From contig NC_063982.1 in NCBI RefSeq assembly GCF_932276165.1, forward strand, positions 5,287,501 to 5,351,500: a DNA stretch of 64,000 bases, read 5' to 3'. Positions 55,801 to 63,674 of the stretch are shown here, piece by piece. Numbering within the stretch: position 1 is the first letter of the stretch; each line of letters opens with the position of its first letter. The position numbers were made by a program, and so were the translations under genes. Origin of the DNA: Plutella xylostella. Lineage: Eukaryota > Arthropoda > Insecta > Lepidoptera > Plutellidae. The notes beneath the pieces were generated by a model. It was not told the origin of the DNA. It was given only the letters and a program-made list of their open reading frames with translations, and ran no database searches.

Positions 55801-56531
55801 CAATTACTAACCGTTAAAGGTGACAATATCTCTGACAATATTAATTCTTGAAATGACATGACACGATATCCATTTAGCATAACATTAATAGTATTTGAAT
55901 TCATAAATTTCACAGTAGAAAGATTCATTGTGAACCTTCCATTATCATGACTCTTGTAGCGTTTCTTCAGAGATATACCTAAATATTTATTATTTATTAA
56001 GATAGGCAGTTTTATAATGGTACTATATTTATTTATAGGTTCTCTTTTAGTTTAGTCTGTTATTTAGTTTTAGAGCTTAGTATTTTTTGTTTGTTTAAAT
56101 AAAAATACATTAATAATATGATAAAAAACAGTTAAATGATCGCCTGGATTCCTAAAAAGGATCAATTCCCACGAATGCATCACAAACGTTTTTTTATGCA
56201 TTTTCACAATCCTGCGAGGATTATTGTAGTATCTTTAAGCTTGTTTTTTATGTATTAATTCATACCTATAATTCAATAAAAAATTCAATTAAATTAAAAC
56301 ACGTTTAAAATTATAATTTATTATTAGTATTTTATTCTCATCATCAATTTCGGGAAAGCTCATTTCGTGCACCTTACGATATAACTGTACTATTGATACT
56401 AATACTTTTATAACATTAGTATAAGTAGATATACCTAGGTAGGTAATACTCACAGCTAAAGACCTATCGACCAGGTAGACCAGCACGGCCAGCAGACGGA
56501 CGGACCCCGCGCCGCGTCGGAGGTGAACCAT
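46718..56531 (-). CDS. CPAP1-like secreted protein with one chitin-binding type 2 domain
   Basis: Four coding exons (56454-56531, 48632-48754, 47858-47968, 46718-46807) with GT/AG borders, all phase 0, give 133 residues. Exon 1 is a signal peptide (LLAVLVYLV core, RSLA at the likely cleavage site). Exons 2-4 form one peritrophin-A/CBM14 domain with six Cys spaced C-x14-C-x5-C-x13-C-x12-C-x7-C and the aromatic WHWC and FVCGPGTVF positions. The C-terminal tail of about 25 residues is Tyr/Asp/Lys-rich. One-domain proteins of this kind (cuticular proteins analogous to peritrophins, CPAP1) bind chitin in cuticle outside the cell. The start ATG has a good context (GAGCCATGG). An acceptor-like CATTACAG at 56583-56590 suggests a further 5'UTR exon upstream. 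Which CPAP1 paralogue it is cannot be said. Confidence 0.9.
46831..47140 (+). mobile_element. SINE B with foldback insert, in intron 3
   Basis: The B head (ACGACCGAATGGTGTAGTG) and B tail (TAGCTTGGGGTAGGATGGCC) are separated by a foldback element of about 95 bp at 46906-46999 (ACCCCTTAGCATGAATTTTC and inverse). The duplicated bases at its junction are CTG or CTGA. The orientation is antisense to the host gene. Confidence 0.75.
47858..47968 (-). CDS. Chitin-binding gene, exon 3
   Basis: 37 codons between CCCCGCAG and AAG|GTATTG. Contains Cys 3-5 and the WHWC, FVCGPGTVF and RVCDW segments. Confidence 0.92.
48097..48143 (-). repeat. LINE 3' end remnant in intron 2
   Basis: Minus-strand CTGGTAGAGATTGCTACAAG then CAATAAGGCCGTC. 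Confidence 0.45.
48478..48607 (+). repeat. RTE-type 3' end in intron 2
   Basis: GGTTGGCCGAGGACAGAGTA, GGCTTATGTTCAGCAGTGGA, short GATGAT tail. Antisense to the host gene. Confidence 0.6.
48632..48754 (-). CDS. Chitin-binding gene, exon 2
   Basis: 41 codons between TTTCCAG and CAA|GTATGT, a strong donor. Begins the mature protein (ALDGYAPGEDYP) and contains Cys 1 and 2 (FTCDDKLPGYY, TQCQ). Confidence 0.92.
48833..49037 (-). mobile_element. Non-autonomous Helitron, diverged subfamily
   Basis: On the minus strand TCCTACTCATATTATAAAGG to CTAG, A/T target. The interior differs from the other Helitrons (no CTGT tract). Lies in intron 1 of the chitin-binding gene. Confidence 0.7.
49120..49182. repeat. 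Short X-type MITE
   Basis: CACTCTCGAGCAATAAAATAG and ATGGCAGGTGGAACATTTTC with the core deleted. Confidence 0.5.
49837..49912 (+). repeat. SINE head fragment
   Basis: Decayed tRNA-like head (GGTTTGATTCCTGGTCGAGG) ending at the start of the Helitron at 49913. Confidence 0.45.
50029..50298 (+). repeat. Gypsy 5' LTR
   Basis: 270 bp, TG...CA, contains a (TATTGTCTATGAAAG)-like imperfect triplication at about 50085-50145 and AATAAA at 50239-50244. Same sequence as 55268-55537 by eye. Confidence 0.95.
50303..50320 (+). promoter_or_regulatory. Primer-binding site, tRNA-Pro type
   Basis: TGGGGGCTCGTCCGGGAT, four bases after the LTR, is complementary to the 3' end of tRNA-Pro. From memory it is the same 18-mer used by murine leukaemia-type retroviruses. 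Confidence 0.85.
50433..54437 (+). CDS. Gypsy gag-pol polyprotein, single open frame
   Basis: 1334 codons, no stop between gag and pol. Gag covers about residues 1-330, with two zinc knuckles (CYNCGDKNHLANRC at 228-241, CFRCNNFGHIGTEC at 247-260). The aspartic protease has LIDSGSD (Asp 369). RT has VCVDYRKIN, FSTLDLKNGFFHL and the catalytic FIDD (674-675). RNase H has MHTDASKYGYAA. Integrase has a zinc-binding His-His-Cys-Cys segment (from 1007; CVPC), catalytic Asp 1074, Asp 1133 and Glu 1169 (the last pair 35 residues apart), and a C-terminal FLGPYQV resembling the GPY/F module. RT before integrase defines Ty3/Gypsy. The first ATG follows a leader of about 130 bases; an ATG 15 codons later (MTTTTKN) is an alternative start. 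Fusing gag to pol means the Gag:Pol ratio must be set some other way than frameshift or stop read-through. Confidence 0.95.
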   Translation: MVTKYKKNIRRRRRKMTTTTKNDASSNAMLGSMASNDGFSGITKFNGEDKTYSSAKWAADIEDNAEIFGWSAQQKLIVARRSLVGTAELWLRTEKTFKTFDELSAALQKEFPDALNSKEMHELMATRKKKKDETYYQYMLTMKELGKRAKFADYVAIQYIVDGITDYENNKAILYGVTTYSVLKEKLAIYEKMKSKTVKKTEVESKTQNVSSSSREKKETARPDGRSCYNCGDKNHLANRCPNGVKCFRCNNFGHIGTECRSSTTTRHQQQQGGSRGSGNGASGQRTMCVSVIPEDGAAAAVNGERERRGTNEVNEAEGTGSCNCQCQSQSVMRVNVNTNSAVSESLCNSNKSVKLVKISDVDVEALIDSGSDVNLMSSELLSRLNKAGHDEDNEDKVVLTGLGASRVCSVGKFHTTIKVDGKYFDTVFYIVPCGVMPYEVILGQPFLLNTTVLLDKGTVKLMAQTEGGQYMLCLPIEADEPLCSNPEVQELVASYKPMFTKEAPIKLKIILKDEVPVAQRPRRLAIKEEEVVRRQVEEWLAKEIIRPSYSEYASPLVLVTKKDGSIRVCVDYRKINQKMIKDEYPLPVIDDHIDKLSKSRVFSTLDLKNGFFHLPVEEESVKYTAFVTSSPEGQYEFLRAPFGLSICPKYFSRFINIIFREQIASGIVLIFIDDVIILAENEEEAIERLKIVLKVSSEYGLEINWKKTQLLQRKVEYLGHVIEDGTVKPSPSKTEAVRCFPEPKTVKQVHSFVGLTSYFRKYIENYAVIARPLTDLLKKEKEFYFGEEERHAFEVLNTKLCSEPVLKIYEVGLDTEMHTDASKYGYAAILMQKEKDGKLHPVHYMSRKTSETEQRNYTSYELEALAVVEGVRKFRKYLFGIHFKIVTDCAAFQKTLYKKEVSAKVARWVLFLQDFDYEVEHRAGAKMSHVDSLSRNPHCYLIHSELRARICKAQKEDSDLSVLREVLNEKTEYKDFYIENDLIYKGVEKKLVIPDIMETEIIKKAHEIGHFGKKKTMDIIDKDYYIKDLAKKIDRVILGCVPCILASKKEGKQEGFLSPIDKGELPLETLHIDHLGPLDATKKMYNYILTVVDAFTKFVWIYPTKTLTAKETVEKLRLHQKDYGNPTRYITDKGAAFTGQEFKDYCQEEGIQHHAVTTGIPRGNGQVERIHRIIISVLTKMCIEEPTHWYKHVSKLQRVINGTYQRSINTSPFNLLTGTKLKQKEDIKLIELLDEECRQHFMERRDNVRQAAKVQILKVREENRRTYNRKRKEAQDYVVGDIVAIQRTEFGNTLKLKPKFLGPYQVVKKVGKGRYHVEKVDLILKDLGKPQRV
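54438..55267 (+). other. Gypsy 3' non-coding region and polypurine tract
   Basis: About 830 AT-rich bases without a membrane-protein ORF, so no env. The last bases before the LTR, AGGATGGCCGAGT (55255-55267), are a likely but impure polypurine tract. Confidence 0.7.
55268..55537 (+). repeat. Gypsy 3' LTR
   Basis: Identical by eye to 50029-50298, followed by TACA. Confidence 0.95.
55641..56453. other. Remaining intron 1 of the chitin-binding gene
   Basis: AT-rich with no recognised element. The exon 1 donor is GTGAGT at 56448-56453. Confidence 0.6.
56454..56531 (-). CDS. Chitin-binding gene, exon 1 with signal peptide
   Basis: 26 codons from ATG at 56529-56531 to GCT|GTGAGT. Basic N-region, hydrophobic core, Ala at the end. 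The exon may begin at 56582 with untranslated sequence. Confidence 0.88.
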
Positions 56532-56640
56532 GGCTCTCGAGGTTCTACTGCGGATCTCTAACCAATGAGACTCGGCGGTAATCTGTAATGAAAGAGAGTT
56601 GGAGTTAGAGACAGAGTATTTTTACAAGGATAATAATAAT

Positions 56641-56822
56641 TAATTATATGTGGGGACGGCCACACGGCCATCCAACCCCAAGCTAAGCAGAGCCTGTAAT
56701 ATGGGTATCGGACAACATTAACTTGATTAAAATAATTATCTTTAAACAAATATCAGGCCGGGGATGGATTCCGGGACCTTCAGCATAGCAGTAAGAGTTA
56801 AGTACTACATCAGTCGGCCGTC
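56641..56822 (-). mobile_element. SINE subfamily B, minus strand, decayed
   Basis: Minus-strand CTTGGGGTTGGATGGCCGTG end and CGGAATCCATCCCCGGCC B-box region. The same strand as the host gene. Confidence 0.65.
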
Positions 56823-57486
56823 CACAGAAATCTACCAAAGCGTAGAATAATTGAATAACCACATTACAATTCGCGATAAACCCGACGGTTTCATAGGACC
56901 AGCATTAAACTAGTTTATTTACGTCGATAAATTTCCATGCAAACTTGTCTGAAACCTTATTTATAGCGTGGCGAATGTCCGAAGAAGAGGCATATGTCCA
57001 GCAGTGGACATAGGCCTAATAATGATATGATTTCCCATGATGCAATACTATGAACTTCAGATTTCTTCAATACACAATCACAATCACAGACATTTCACAA
57101 AAACACCTATTTTGACACATTCCGGCAACTCGAGTTCAGAGAGATAATTACTAGCAGAACAATGTTACCGTTAAAGTATAAAAGAATGCACTTGGGTCTA
57201 CATATCCATTGGAGTTTGATCTCTAGGCGCAGGTGATAAGTTCGAGATTAGCTTTAAGATTTTATATACGGTACTGTCAGCAAAAAGACTGAAGTTTAAA
57301 ATGAATGATTGTTATTAGGTCCTATTGTTTTAAGTTAATTAGTTAAATTATTTCGTTGTGTGTAAATTAAAAATGGAGTATTGTTTGTTATTAAAATTTT
57401 ACATGCGATTGGGTAATCCTTTGACCTTATATGTTTATCTCTTAACTTGAGTAACCTATATGTTTAAGTATATATTTGGATTTTTA
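56823..57486. other. No gene seen; RTE-like end at 56968-57032
   Basis: GAAGAGGCATATGTCCAGCA then GTGGACATAGGCCTAATAATG is a typical RTE-type 3' end. A possible upstream exon of the chitin-binding gene could lie here but is not recognisable. Confidence 0.4.
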
Positions 57487-57627
57487 GGGTCTGTTTCACA
57501 ATGTCTGGTTAGTGGTTACCTGACGAATAAAATACATGCTGTCACTCTCTGTTATTATTTTTTAGACAGTGACAACATGTATTTTATCCGACAGGTAGCG
57601 ACTAACCAGACATTGTGAAACAGGGGC
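57487..57627. repeat. Foldback MITE with TTA target duplication
   Basis: GGGTCTGTTTCACAATGTCT and inverse; TTA at 57484-57486 and 57628-57630. Same family as 45006-45140. Confidence 0.82.
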
Positions 57628-57630
57628 TTA

Positions 57631-58325
57631 AAGTAAAGTAAGATTAAACTATTAAAAATACGATTACTAAAAAGATAGTTAGAAATAGCGTAAGTAGGGG
57701 CTTTAAATATCTTATTTAATCTTATACTTTAAAGTATAGAGACTTTTAAATTTGACATGTATCTCTGATTTTTGTTAAATAATAATGATTATGTACAGTA
57801 TGTTTTCTGTGATTGTGACAAGTACTATAAGTATAAGACAAATATATAGATACTTAGATAGGCAGACACAAAAAAACACCTATAAAATCTACAAAGTGGT
57901 ATAATAATATTATCTTATTAAGAAATTCTACTTTAGCAAAATGCAGTGTAATCAAAAAACGTTAAGTAAAACTTTATGAAGTATAATTAAGTTGCAGCAC
58001 TATTATTGTTGAAACTTAAAATTAAGCAGAAAAGTACCTTCATTTAGTTTTTAATTAAAAAAGCGTTGGTAAATGTTTTAAAAGCTGAGCGAAGAGTCCT
58101 TGAGAAAGTTGGTGCAATCTATTGTAGTAAAGTAAATACATTTATAAAGGTTAGTGTACAATATTCACTTTAACATAAATATCATCTTCTCTTCTGCACT
58201 TTTATAGCAAAAAAGTAAACCAACTTAATGTGTATTTTTAATCAGAAACATTATAGCAAAAATGAACTACAATAAAAATAAATGGTTTTAGCAACCATTT
58301 TTGATAGTATTTAATTGGTACTTAT
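57631..58325. other. No gene or repeat recognised
   Basis: AT-rich, no supported ORF. Confidence 0.35.
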
Positions 58326-58770
58326 AGAATAGAATAGATAAATATTCTTTATTTGTACAAACAAACATGGACAAAAATCACAAAAAACGTAATCTAACAC
58401 ATATGTAGAAATGGCGGCCTTTGGCCAACTTTAAAACCTAAAGGGCTAAACCTAGGCTTTAATACTAAGATTGTCTTTTATGTCAAGTAGGTAGAGGAGG
58501 AGGAAAATACACTGTATAAATGTGGAGTTACGACTTTTCTTCCCCTGTTCGCCCAGAAATATTTGATTTGATTTGAAATTACCAATAATTATAAATAAGA
58601 AACCATTGGATAAAACCTGCGGTTTTTCAATCTAAAATGCCTACCTAATCTTAACTGTAAGAGATCGCTCTCAGCGATAGGCCACCTATTGTACATTAGT
58701 TGTAGTCTATAAGTATGTCTGATTTATGTGGTGTTCAATAAAGCAATATTCTATTCTATTCTACCTATGA
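58326..58770. repeat. Two LINE 3' ends in opposite orientation
   Basis: 58326-58445 reads on the minus strand as a LINE 3' end (AAAGGCCGCC, AATAAAGAATATT, then a TTCTA run). 58657-58770 reads on the plus strand as the same kind of end (AGAGATCGCTCTCAGCGATA, GGTGTTCAATAAAGCAATAT, then TTCTA run). Both are 5' truncated. Confidence 0.55.
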
Positions 58771-59655
58771 GTAATAAACAGTGTGCAACTACCCTAAAAT
58801 ATAACGAAACACTATAACAACTCGTCATTTAACAAGCTCACTGTAAACTCAACCAAAATGATACTATCATTGTTTTTCCCACATTTGTTTTACACACCGA
58901 AATCATACAGATCGGATACAGTAATAAAAAAAATACTAATCCTTATGTCAAGGTGCTAAGAGCTAGTTTTGAGGCTGCGTAAATTATGAGAACATGAAAA
59001 ATGTTTGGCAATGTTTTATTTATGTGAGAAAAAATGCATTGAGCACTAATATTCACTGGGAGGGCCGTGGATATTATGTGTTCTGTAATAACTTCTGAAA
59101 TCCATTTTTGAGATAGCATCTCTTATCGTCTTCGATGCTTGCAGTATAATTTAGTAGGCACAATCTAAAGTAAAAAAAATATTAATATATTGTAAGTATT
59201 GCATTCTGGCCATTTCTCGAGATTTTTCAAATTAATTGAAAAAGAACTGTGATAGCATATCTCCTAAACGGCTGAAGTGATTTTCCAGTACTTATTTTTA
59301 AGCATCATAGTTTATGTTACCCCGAGTGTTCCCAGCTATATTTTATCGAAATTGGCTTAGCCGTTCAAGAGTTCTGCGACTTTTAGTGTTGAATCTCTGG
59401 AATGTTTATGTTAGTTAGGTAATTTTTGCTAGAAACCTACATTCGCCAAATCTTAAATAAATATTTTATCGTATTTTCCTATCAAACCTTTATAACCTAT
59501 CGTTACTTCCCACCGTAGATTGAACACACATCGGAAGCATTGTGTGAGTTTTTGCATTATCCGTTCCATTGTGTCTGCGTATCAGTTCATTTGTCAATCG
59601 TATCTGGGAGTTTAAGTTATTGGTGTTGCATTATGCCTATATTACTGAAAAATAC
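58771..59655. other. No gene seen
   Basis: 59258-59425 is a CCTCGACG-family fragment. The rest is unassigned. Confidence 0.35.
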
Positions 59656-59668
59656 TTTGGCATAAAAC

Positions 59669-59936
59669 ACACACACACAACACACACGCACTCACGCCTT
59701 GTACTAATGTACTCCCTTGCGGGGTAGGCAGAGGTGCATTGCTGCACCCACTTTTCGCCAGAGTGTTATGTTAGTCCCAATGTAATAGGGGGCGGGCCTA
59801 TTGCCATTCTACGGGCACATCCAAGACCCGAGAACAAATATCTGTGTTTAAACAAATATCTGCCCCAGCCGGGAATCGAACCCGGGACCATCGGCTCAGT
59901 AGTCAGGTCACCAACCACTACGCCATTCGGTCGTCG
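59669..59936 (-). mobile_element. tRNA-derived SINE, subfamily A, minus strand
   Basis: Full A copy with CA-rich tail at the left and head at the right. Flanks TTTGGCATAAAAC (59656-59668) and TTTGGGATAAAAC (59937-59949) are a 13-bp duplication with one mismatch. ORFs reading MHCCTHFSPECYVSPN-like text come from this body and are not genes. Confidence 0.85.
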
Positions 59937-59949
59937 TTTGGGATAAAAC

Positions 59950-60413
59950 TTTATTAAAAACGGCGTTATGGCTGGCGAGTACAAATGTACAGCGCAAAGC
60001 GTACATTTGTACTCACGTGATAGGTTGCACCTCTCGTCTCATCTCTAACAACCCCTTCAGGGATTACAGTTGTCAGCATAATACCTATGTATGTTGTATT
60101 TCGTAGGGTAGGGGTATTATAAATTTTGTATTTTAAATAAAAAAATAATATCACACTAATATTATAAAGAACTAATTAACATAAAAACTTTAATTTATTG
60201 ACCCTCTGTTCACATCAGTAACTTATAACCTTATAATAGGTACTTCTCAGCTCTCCCCCTCTCCATGACTAACAAATTTCGTAAAGACACACGCACAGAC
60301 ACAGTGCAACGTATAACGCAACAATAATCACAGGCGATTGTTTCCAGCGAACATCTCGCGCATCTGCCGAGATCTTTTATAAACTGTTACACTTCGTGCT
60401 ATTCACGAAGATA
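59950..60413. repeat. Decayed repeat with palindrome at 59975-60014
   Basis: GAGTACAAATGTACAGCGC is followed by its inverse (GCGTACATTTGTACTC). The flanking text (ATCTCTAACAACCCCTTCAG) recurs in pieces at 8880 and 12601. No gene. Confidence 0.45.
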
Positions 60414-60634
60414 CACTTACGAGCAATGAAAAATTTCCACCTAAAAAAAAATGGAATGGAATCTATACGGAATGGACCAATTTTTAAAAACATTGAACTA
60501 ATTTATTATAATTATTATAAATTCTTTTTTGCACACATTTTTTTTTATTGTTCAATGTCTTACAATAATTTTTTATAGATATTAGGAGTAATTAGATGCT
60601 TTTGTCACTAGAACTTTTTCATTGCTCGTGAGTG
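60414..60634. repeat. X-type MITE, diverged interior
   Basis: CACTTACGAGCAATGAAAAA after TA, GAACTTTTTCATTGCTCGTG then AGTG before TA. Confidence 0.65.
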
Positions 60635-61060
60635 TATTTGATCAAACAAATTTGACGCATTAACATCTTTTTTAGAAGTTTTTTTAGTTTGACTAAAGTT
60701 GTTTCAAACGAATCCGTAAACAAATATCTGCCCTGGTCAGGATTCGAAACCGGCACCTTCGTCCCTAAAGTCAGCTCTAACTGCTGATGCACGGGTCATC
60801 AGAGTACTTCCAATTGCAGTAATCTTGTCATTATACATCGCAATAGCTATAATACTATTTTGCAAGTGCTACTTTACATTTTGGTAACATGTTTGTGCCC
60901 TTTCCTTAATGATACTGATCATCTGTGAAATATACCTACGATTGTTATTAAAATTCTGTAAGCGACCTTCAAACACAGGTCAACATTGCGTGGGACACCC
61001 TCCGGCCAAGTAGACCGGTGACGATTTTTAAAAGGCCCGATAATTAGAACATACAAACCA

Positions 61061-61316
61061 CAACAACAAACACTCACACCTTGTACTAATGTTCTCCCTT
61101 GCGGGGTAGGCAGAGGTGCATTGCTGCATGTACTTTTCGCCAGTGTTATGTTAGTCCCAATGTAATAGGGAGCGGGCCTATTGCCATTTTACGGGCACAT
61201 CCGAGACCCGAGAACAAATATCTGTGTTTAAACAAATATCTGCCCCAGCCGGGAATCGAACCCGGGACCTTCGGCTGAGTAGTCAGGGTCACTAACCAAT
61301 ACGCCATTCGGTCGTC
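61061..61316 (-). mobile_element. tRNA-derived SINE, subfamily A, minus strand
   Basis: A body and head in reverse. Flanks ATTAGAACATA and ATTAGAATATA suggest an 11-bp duplication with one mismatch. A SINE B-like head fragment also lies at about 60718-60795. Confidence 0.78.
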
Positions 61317-61786
61317 TCATTAGAATATAAATCCGAGTAAACTTTAAACGGGTGTAACCATCTTTTAAAGCGTAACTAAGACCCAGTAACACAACCATAG
61401 GTAAGCATCCTATCGGTATCGGACCAAACGGATTTTCGTAAACGAAGAGACGGCGTCGGCAATGCCGATGAAGTGGACGCACTTGTGTGAATTTCTATAC
61501 AAAGAATACTGAATGCGATTCATCCGTTGCGTATGCCGAAAGATGGACGCTGAACTCAAAAAAAGTATCAATCCTACCGGGGATCGAACGTGGGACCCAC
61601 GCCGCAGCACAGTCATTAACCACTGAAATATCTTGTCTTCAGTACTAAACATGATGTTGCAAAAAGTCGAAACCTACGTGTGCAGCTTGTTATAATATCT
61701 AGTCTATGTAATAACTACATATCTACAGGTTGGTTTCGGCTTAGTATATACCTACCCTTTTTGCAACACCCTGTATAGGTACGTAC
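61317..61786. repeat. Repeat mosaic before the second Gypsy LTR
   Basis: 61385-61560 matches repeat text at 28660-28830 (inverted). 61651-61773 is a decayed CAGGGTGTTGC foldback whose right end, TTGCAACACCCTG plus TA, lies 11 bases before the LTR. Confidence 0.5.
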
Positions 61787-62043
61787 TGTTATACCCGGGA
61801 TGTGCTAACCTTAATGCTGTGTTAGCACTCCTTGACATCCCAGTCAGCCCTCTCACATACAGGCAATAGACGCCATACTTTCTTCCCTTCAGTCTGCTTT
61901 CATCCTTCAACTCGCGCGGTTGCCGACAGATCCTTTCATTCCTATTAATTCCAAGTGTATTACCAAGTGTTCTTAACCATTGTATTTTAGTGTTAATTAA
62001 ATAATCCTTTTTTAAAAAGGCTTTTTGATTATCCGGTATAACA
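61787..62043 (+). repeat. Gypsy 5' LTR (second element)
   Basis: 257 bp from TGTTATACCCGGG to CCGGTATAACA; the ends form a 9-base inverted repeat TGTTATACC. The end is fixed by the primer site that follows. Confidence 0.82.
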
Positions 62044-62046
62044 TTT

Positions 62047-62064
62047 TGGTGGCAGCGGTGGGAT
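62047..62064 (+). promoter_or_regulatory. Primer-binding site, tRNA-Leu type
   Basis: TGGTGGCAGCGGTGGGAT is complementary to a tRNA-Leu 3' end including CCA, as I recall that tRNA. It starts 3 bases after the LTR. Confidence 0.75.
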
Positions 62065-62612
62065 CCGGAAATCCCCAGTGCCCGGTACCGCGCCGCAGAC
62101 TCGCTCCGGATTCCTACTCAAACTTAAGTGCTAAGTGCTAAGTGAAACAAAACTCTCGTGAATCTAAACTTAAAGTTAATCTACGAACAATCCTCGATCC
62201 TGGAAAGGACATCTCGCCCTATTGAAGATAAGCTGCTACTTGGATGCAGCTACTCCCTCTTCACATCCTTACATCGTGTCGGTGCCTGTCATATCCTGGC
62301 GCCCATCGTATCCTGCTCTATCCTGTTATATCTACATCATCGTGAATTCATCTCAACTTAATCTACCCGACGCCCGCTGCAAGTTGACGCGATAAGTACA
62401 CTTCTTATCTCGCCCGCTGGAATGTTCCCGGCCGTCGCTATCGCCGTGTTGCTCGCTCTCGCCCACACAGTTCCCGTCCTGTAAGTCTTTGGTCATTGTT
62501 TAGACTATAAGTTAGGGTCCAGTTGGCAATTTAAGTGAACCAATTTAGATTAATATCATAAAATAATATTAATATCTCCTTCAGATTATTTCTATTTTGT
62601 AATTCAGTAGGT
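62065..62612 (+). other. Untranslated leader of the second Gypsy element
   Basis: Between the primer site and gag. It contains several short upstream ORFs (one of 67 codons from 62158) without recognisable domains. Confidence 0.5.
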
Positions 62613-63674
62613 ATGCCAAAGTTGGCAAAAATAGAAGGAGATAAATTAAATATTGAATTGACTGAACCAGTACAAAATACAGGTGAATCATCGTCATTAG
62701 TGAAGTCAGCCCAAGGTTCTCCTCGTACTACGCGGAAAACTACAGCCACGATGTCTCAAGAATTAGACTTCGGTACCCTATTCAAGTTCGTCAAACCATA
62801 CGATGGCAACAGAGAAACACTCAACTCATTCCTTGTCAATTGTGACAATGCCATAAACCTTGCCAGTGACCAACAAAAGCCAATATTGTTTAAATTCATT
62901 CTCAGCCAATTAAATGGGAAAGCGGAGGTTGCCTGCTCTATTAAAGATTTTAATTCGTGGGATCAACTCAAAGAGTTCTTGAAAACTCAATTTAGTGAAA
63001 GGAAACATTACTCCCACCTTCTAACAGACCTACAAGAGAGCAGGCAAGGCCCGCAGGAAAATGTAAGTGTCTATGCACTTCGCATAGAAACCCACTTGTC
63101 TCAACTTCTAACGGAAATATCATTAAATAATTCCAAAGTAAAAGAGTTACCTGGCCGTATCGCTGCAATGGAGGATCTCGCCCTCCATCATTTCCTCATG
63201 GGCCTCCACCCCCGAATCTCAAATATCGTGAGATGTAAATCCCCGAAAACATTAAACGAAGCTGTTAACTTCGCAATCTCAGAGGAACGAATTCAATTAA
63301 CACTTTACAGGCGTCCACAATCCGACGGCAAGACTGCGAACAGTAACAGTGGTTATAATTATCCTAAACCAAAAGCTTCCACATCCTTCCGCCCTACAGC
63401 ACAAGGACCGCCCAGCACGAGCAACTTTAACAGGTTTCCTAGGAACTTTAATTCTCCTCCACAGCAAAAGGCGAACGACACATTTTGCCGCTACTGCAAA
63501 GCCAGCGACCACGACATTTCGATGTGTAAGAAACGCGAATATAATAATAACCGTTTTAAATCATCTCAGAACGCGACTTACAAACCACGCGTAAACTTTA
63601 TCGAACAGCCCGATGATGAAGCCGGTTACGACGAGGTCGACGCTTCTCATCATCCTGAACCTTTAAACGAATAA
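62613..63674 (+). CDS. Gag of the second Gypsy element
   Basis: 353 codons. The capsid region (about 50-230) has FVKPYDGNRETLNSFLVNCD, WDQLKEFLKTQFSE, LTDLQESRQGPQENVSVYAL and HHFLMGLHP, typical of retrotransposon Gag. A Pro/Ser/Asn-rich linker follows, then one zinc knuckle CRYCKASDHDISMC (292-305; CX2CX4HX4C) and an acidic tail. It assembles the particle and packages RNA. An internal ATG at codon 47 is an alternative start. The last sense codons CCT TTA AAC GAA precede TAA and contain the slippery heptamer. Confidence 0.88.
   Translation: MPKLAKIEGDKLNIELTEPVQNTGESSSLVKSAQGSPRTTRKTTATMSQELDFGTLFKFVKPYDGNRETLNSFLVNCDNAINLASDQQKPILFKFILSQLNGKAEVACSIKDFNSWDQLKEFLKTQFSERKHYSHLLTDLQESRQGPQENVSVYALRIETHLSQLLTEISLNNSKVKELPGRIAAMEDLALHHFLMGLHPRISNIVRCKSPKTLNEAVNFAISEERIQLTLYRRPQSDGKTANSNSGYNYPKPKASTSFRPTAQGPPSTSNFNRFPRNFNSPPQQKANDTFCRYCKASDHDISMCKKREYNNNRFKSSQNATYKPRVNFIEQPDDEAGYDEVDASHHPEPLNE

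Noticed and set aside
59734..59946. ORF reading MHCCTHFSPECYVSPN, also at 7787-8047 and 29638-29826
   Set aside because: Antisense or sense reading of SINE A, repeated wherever the SINE occurs.
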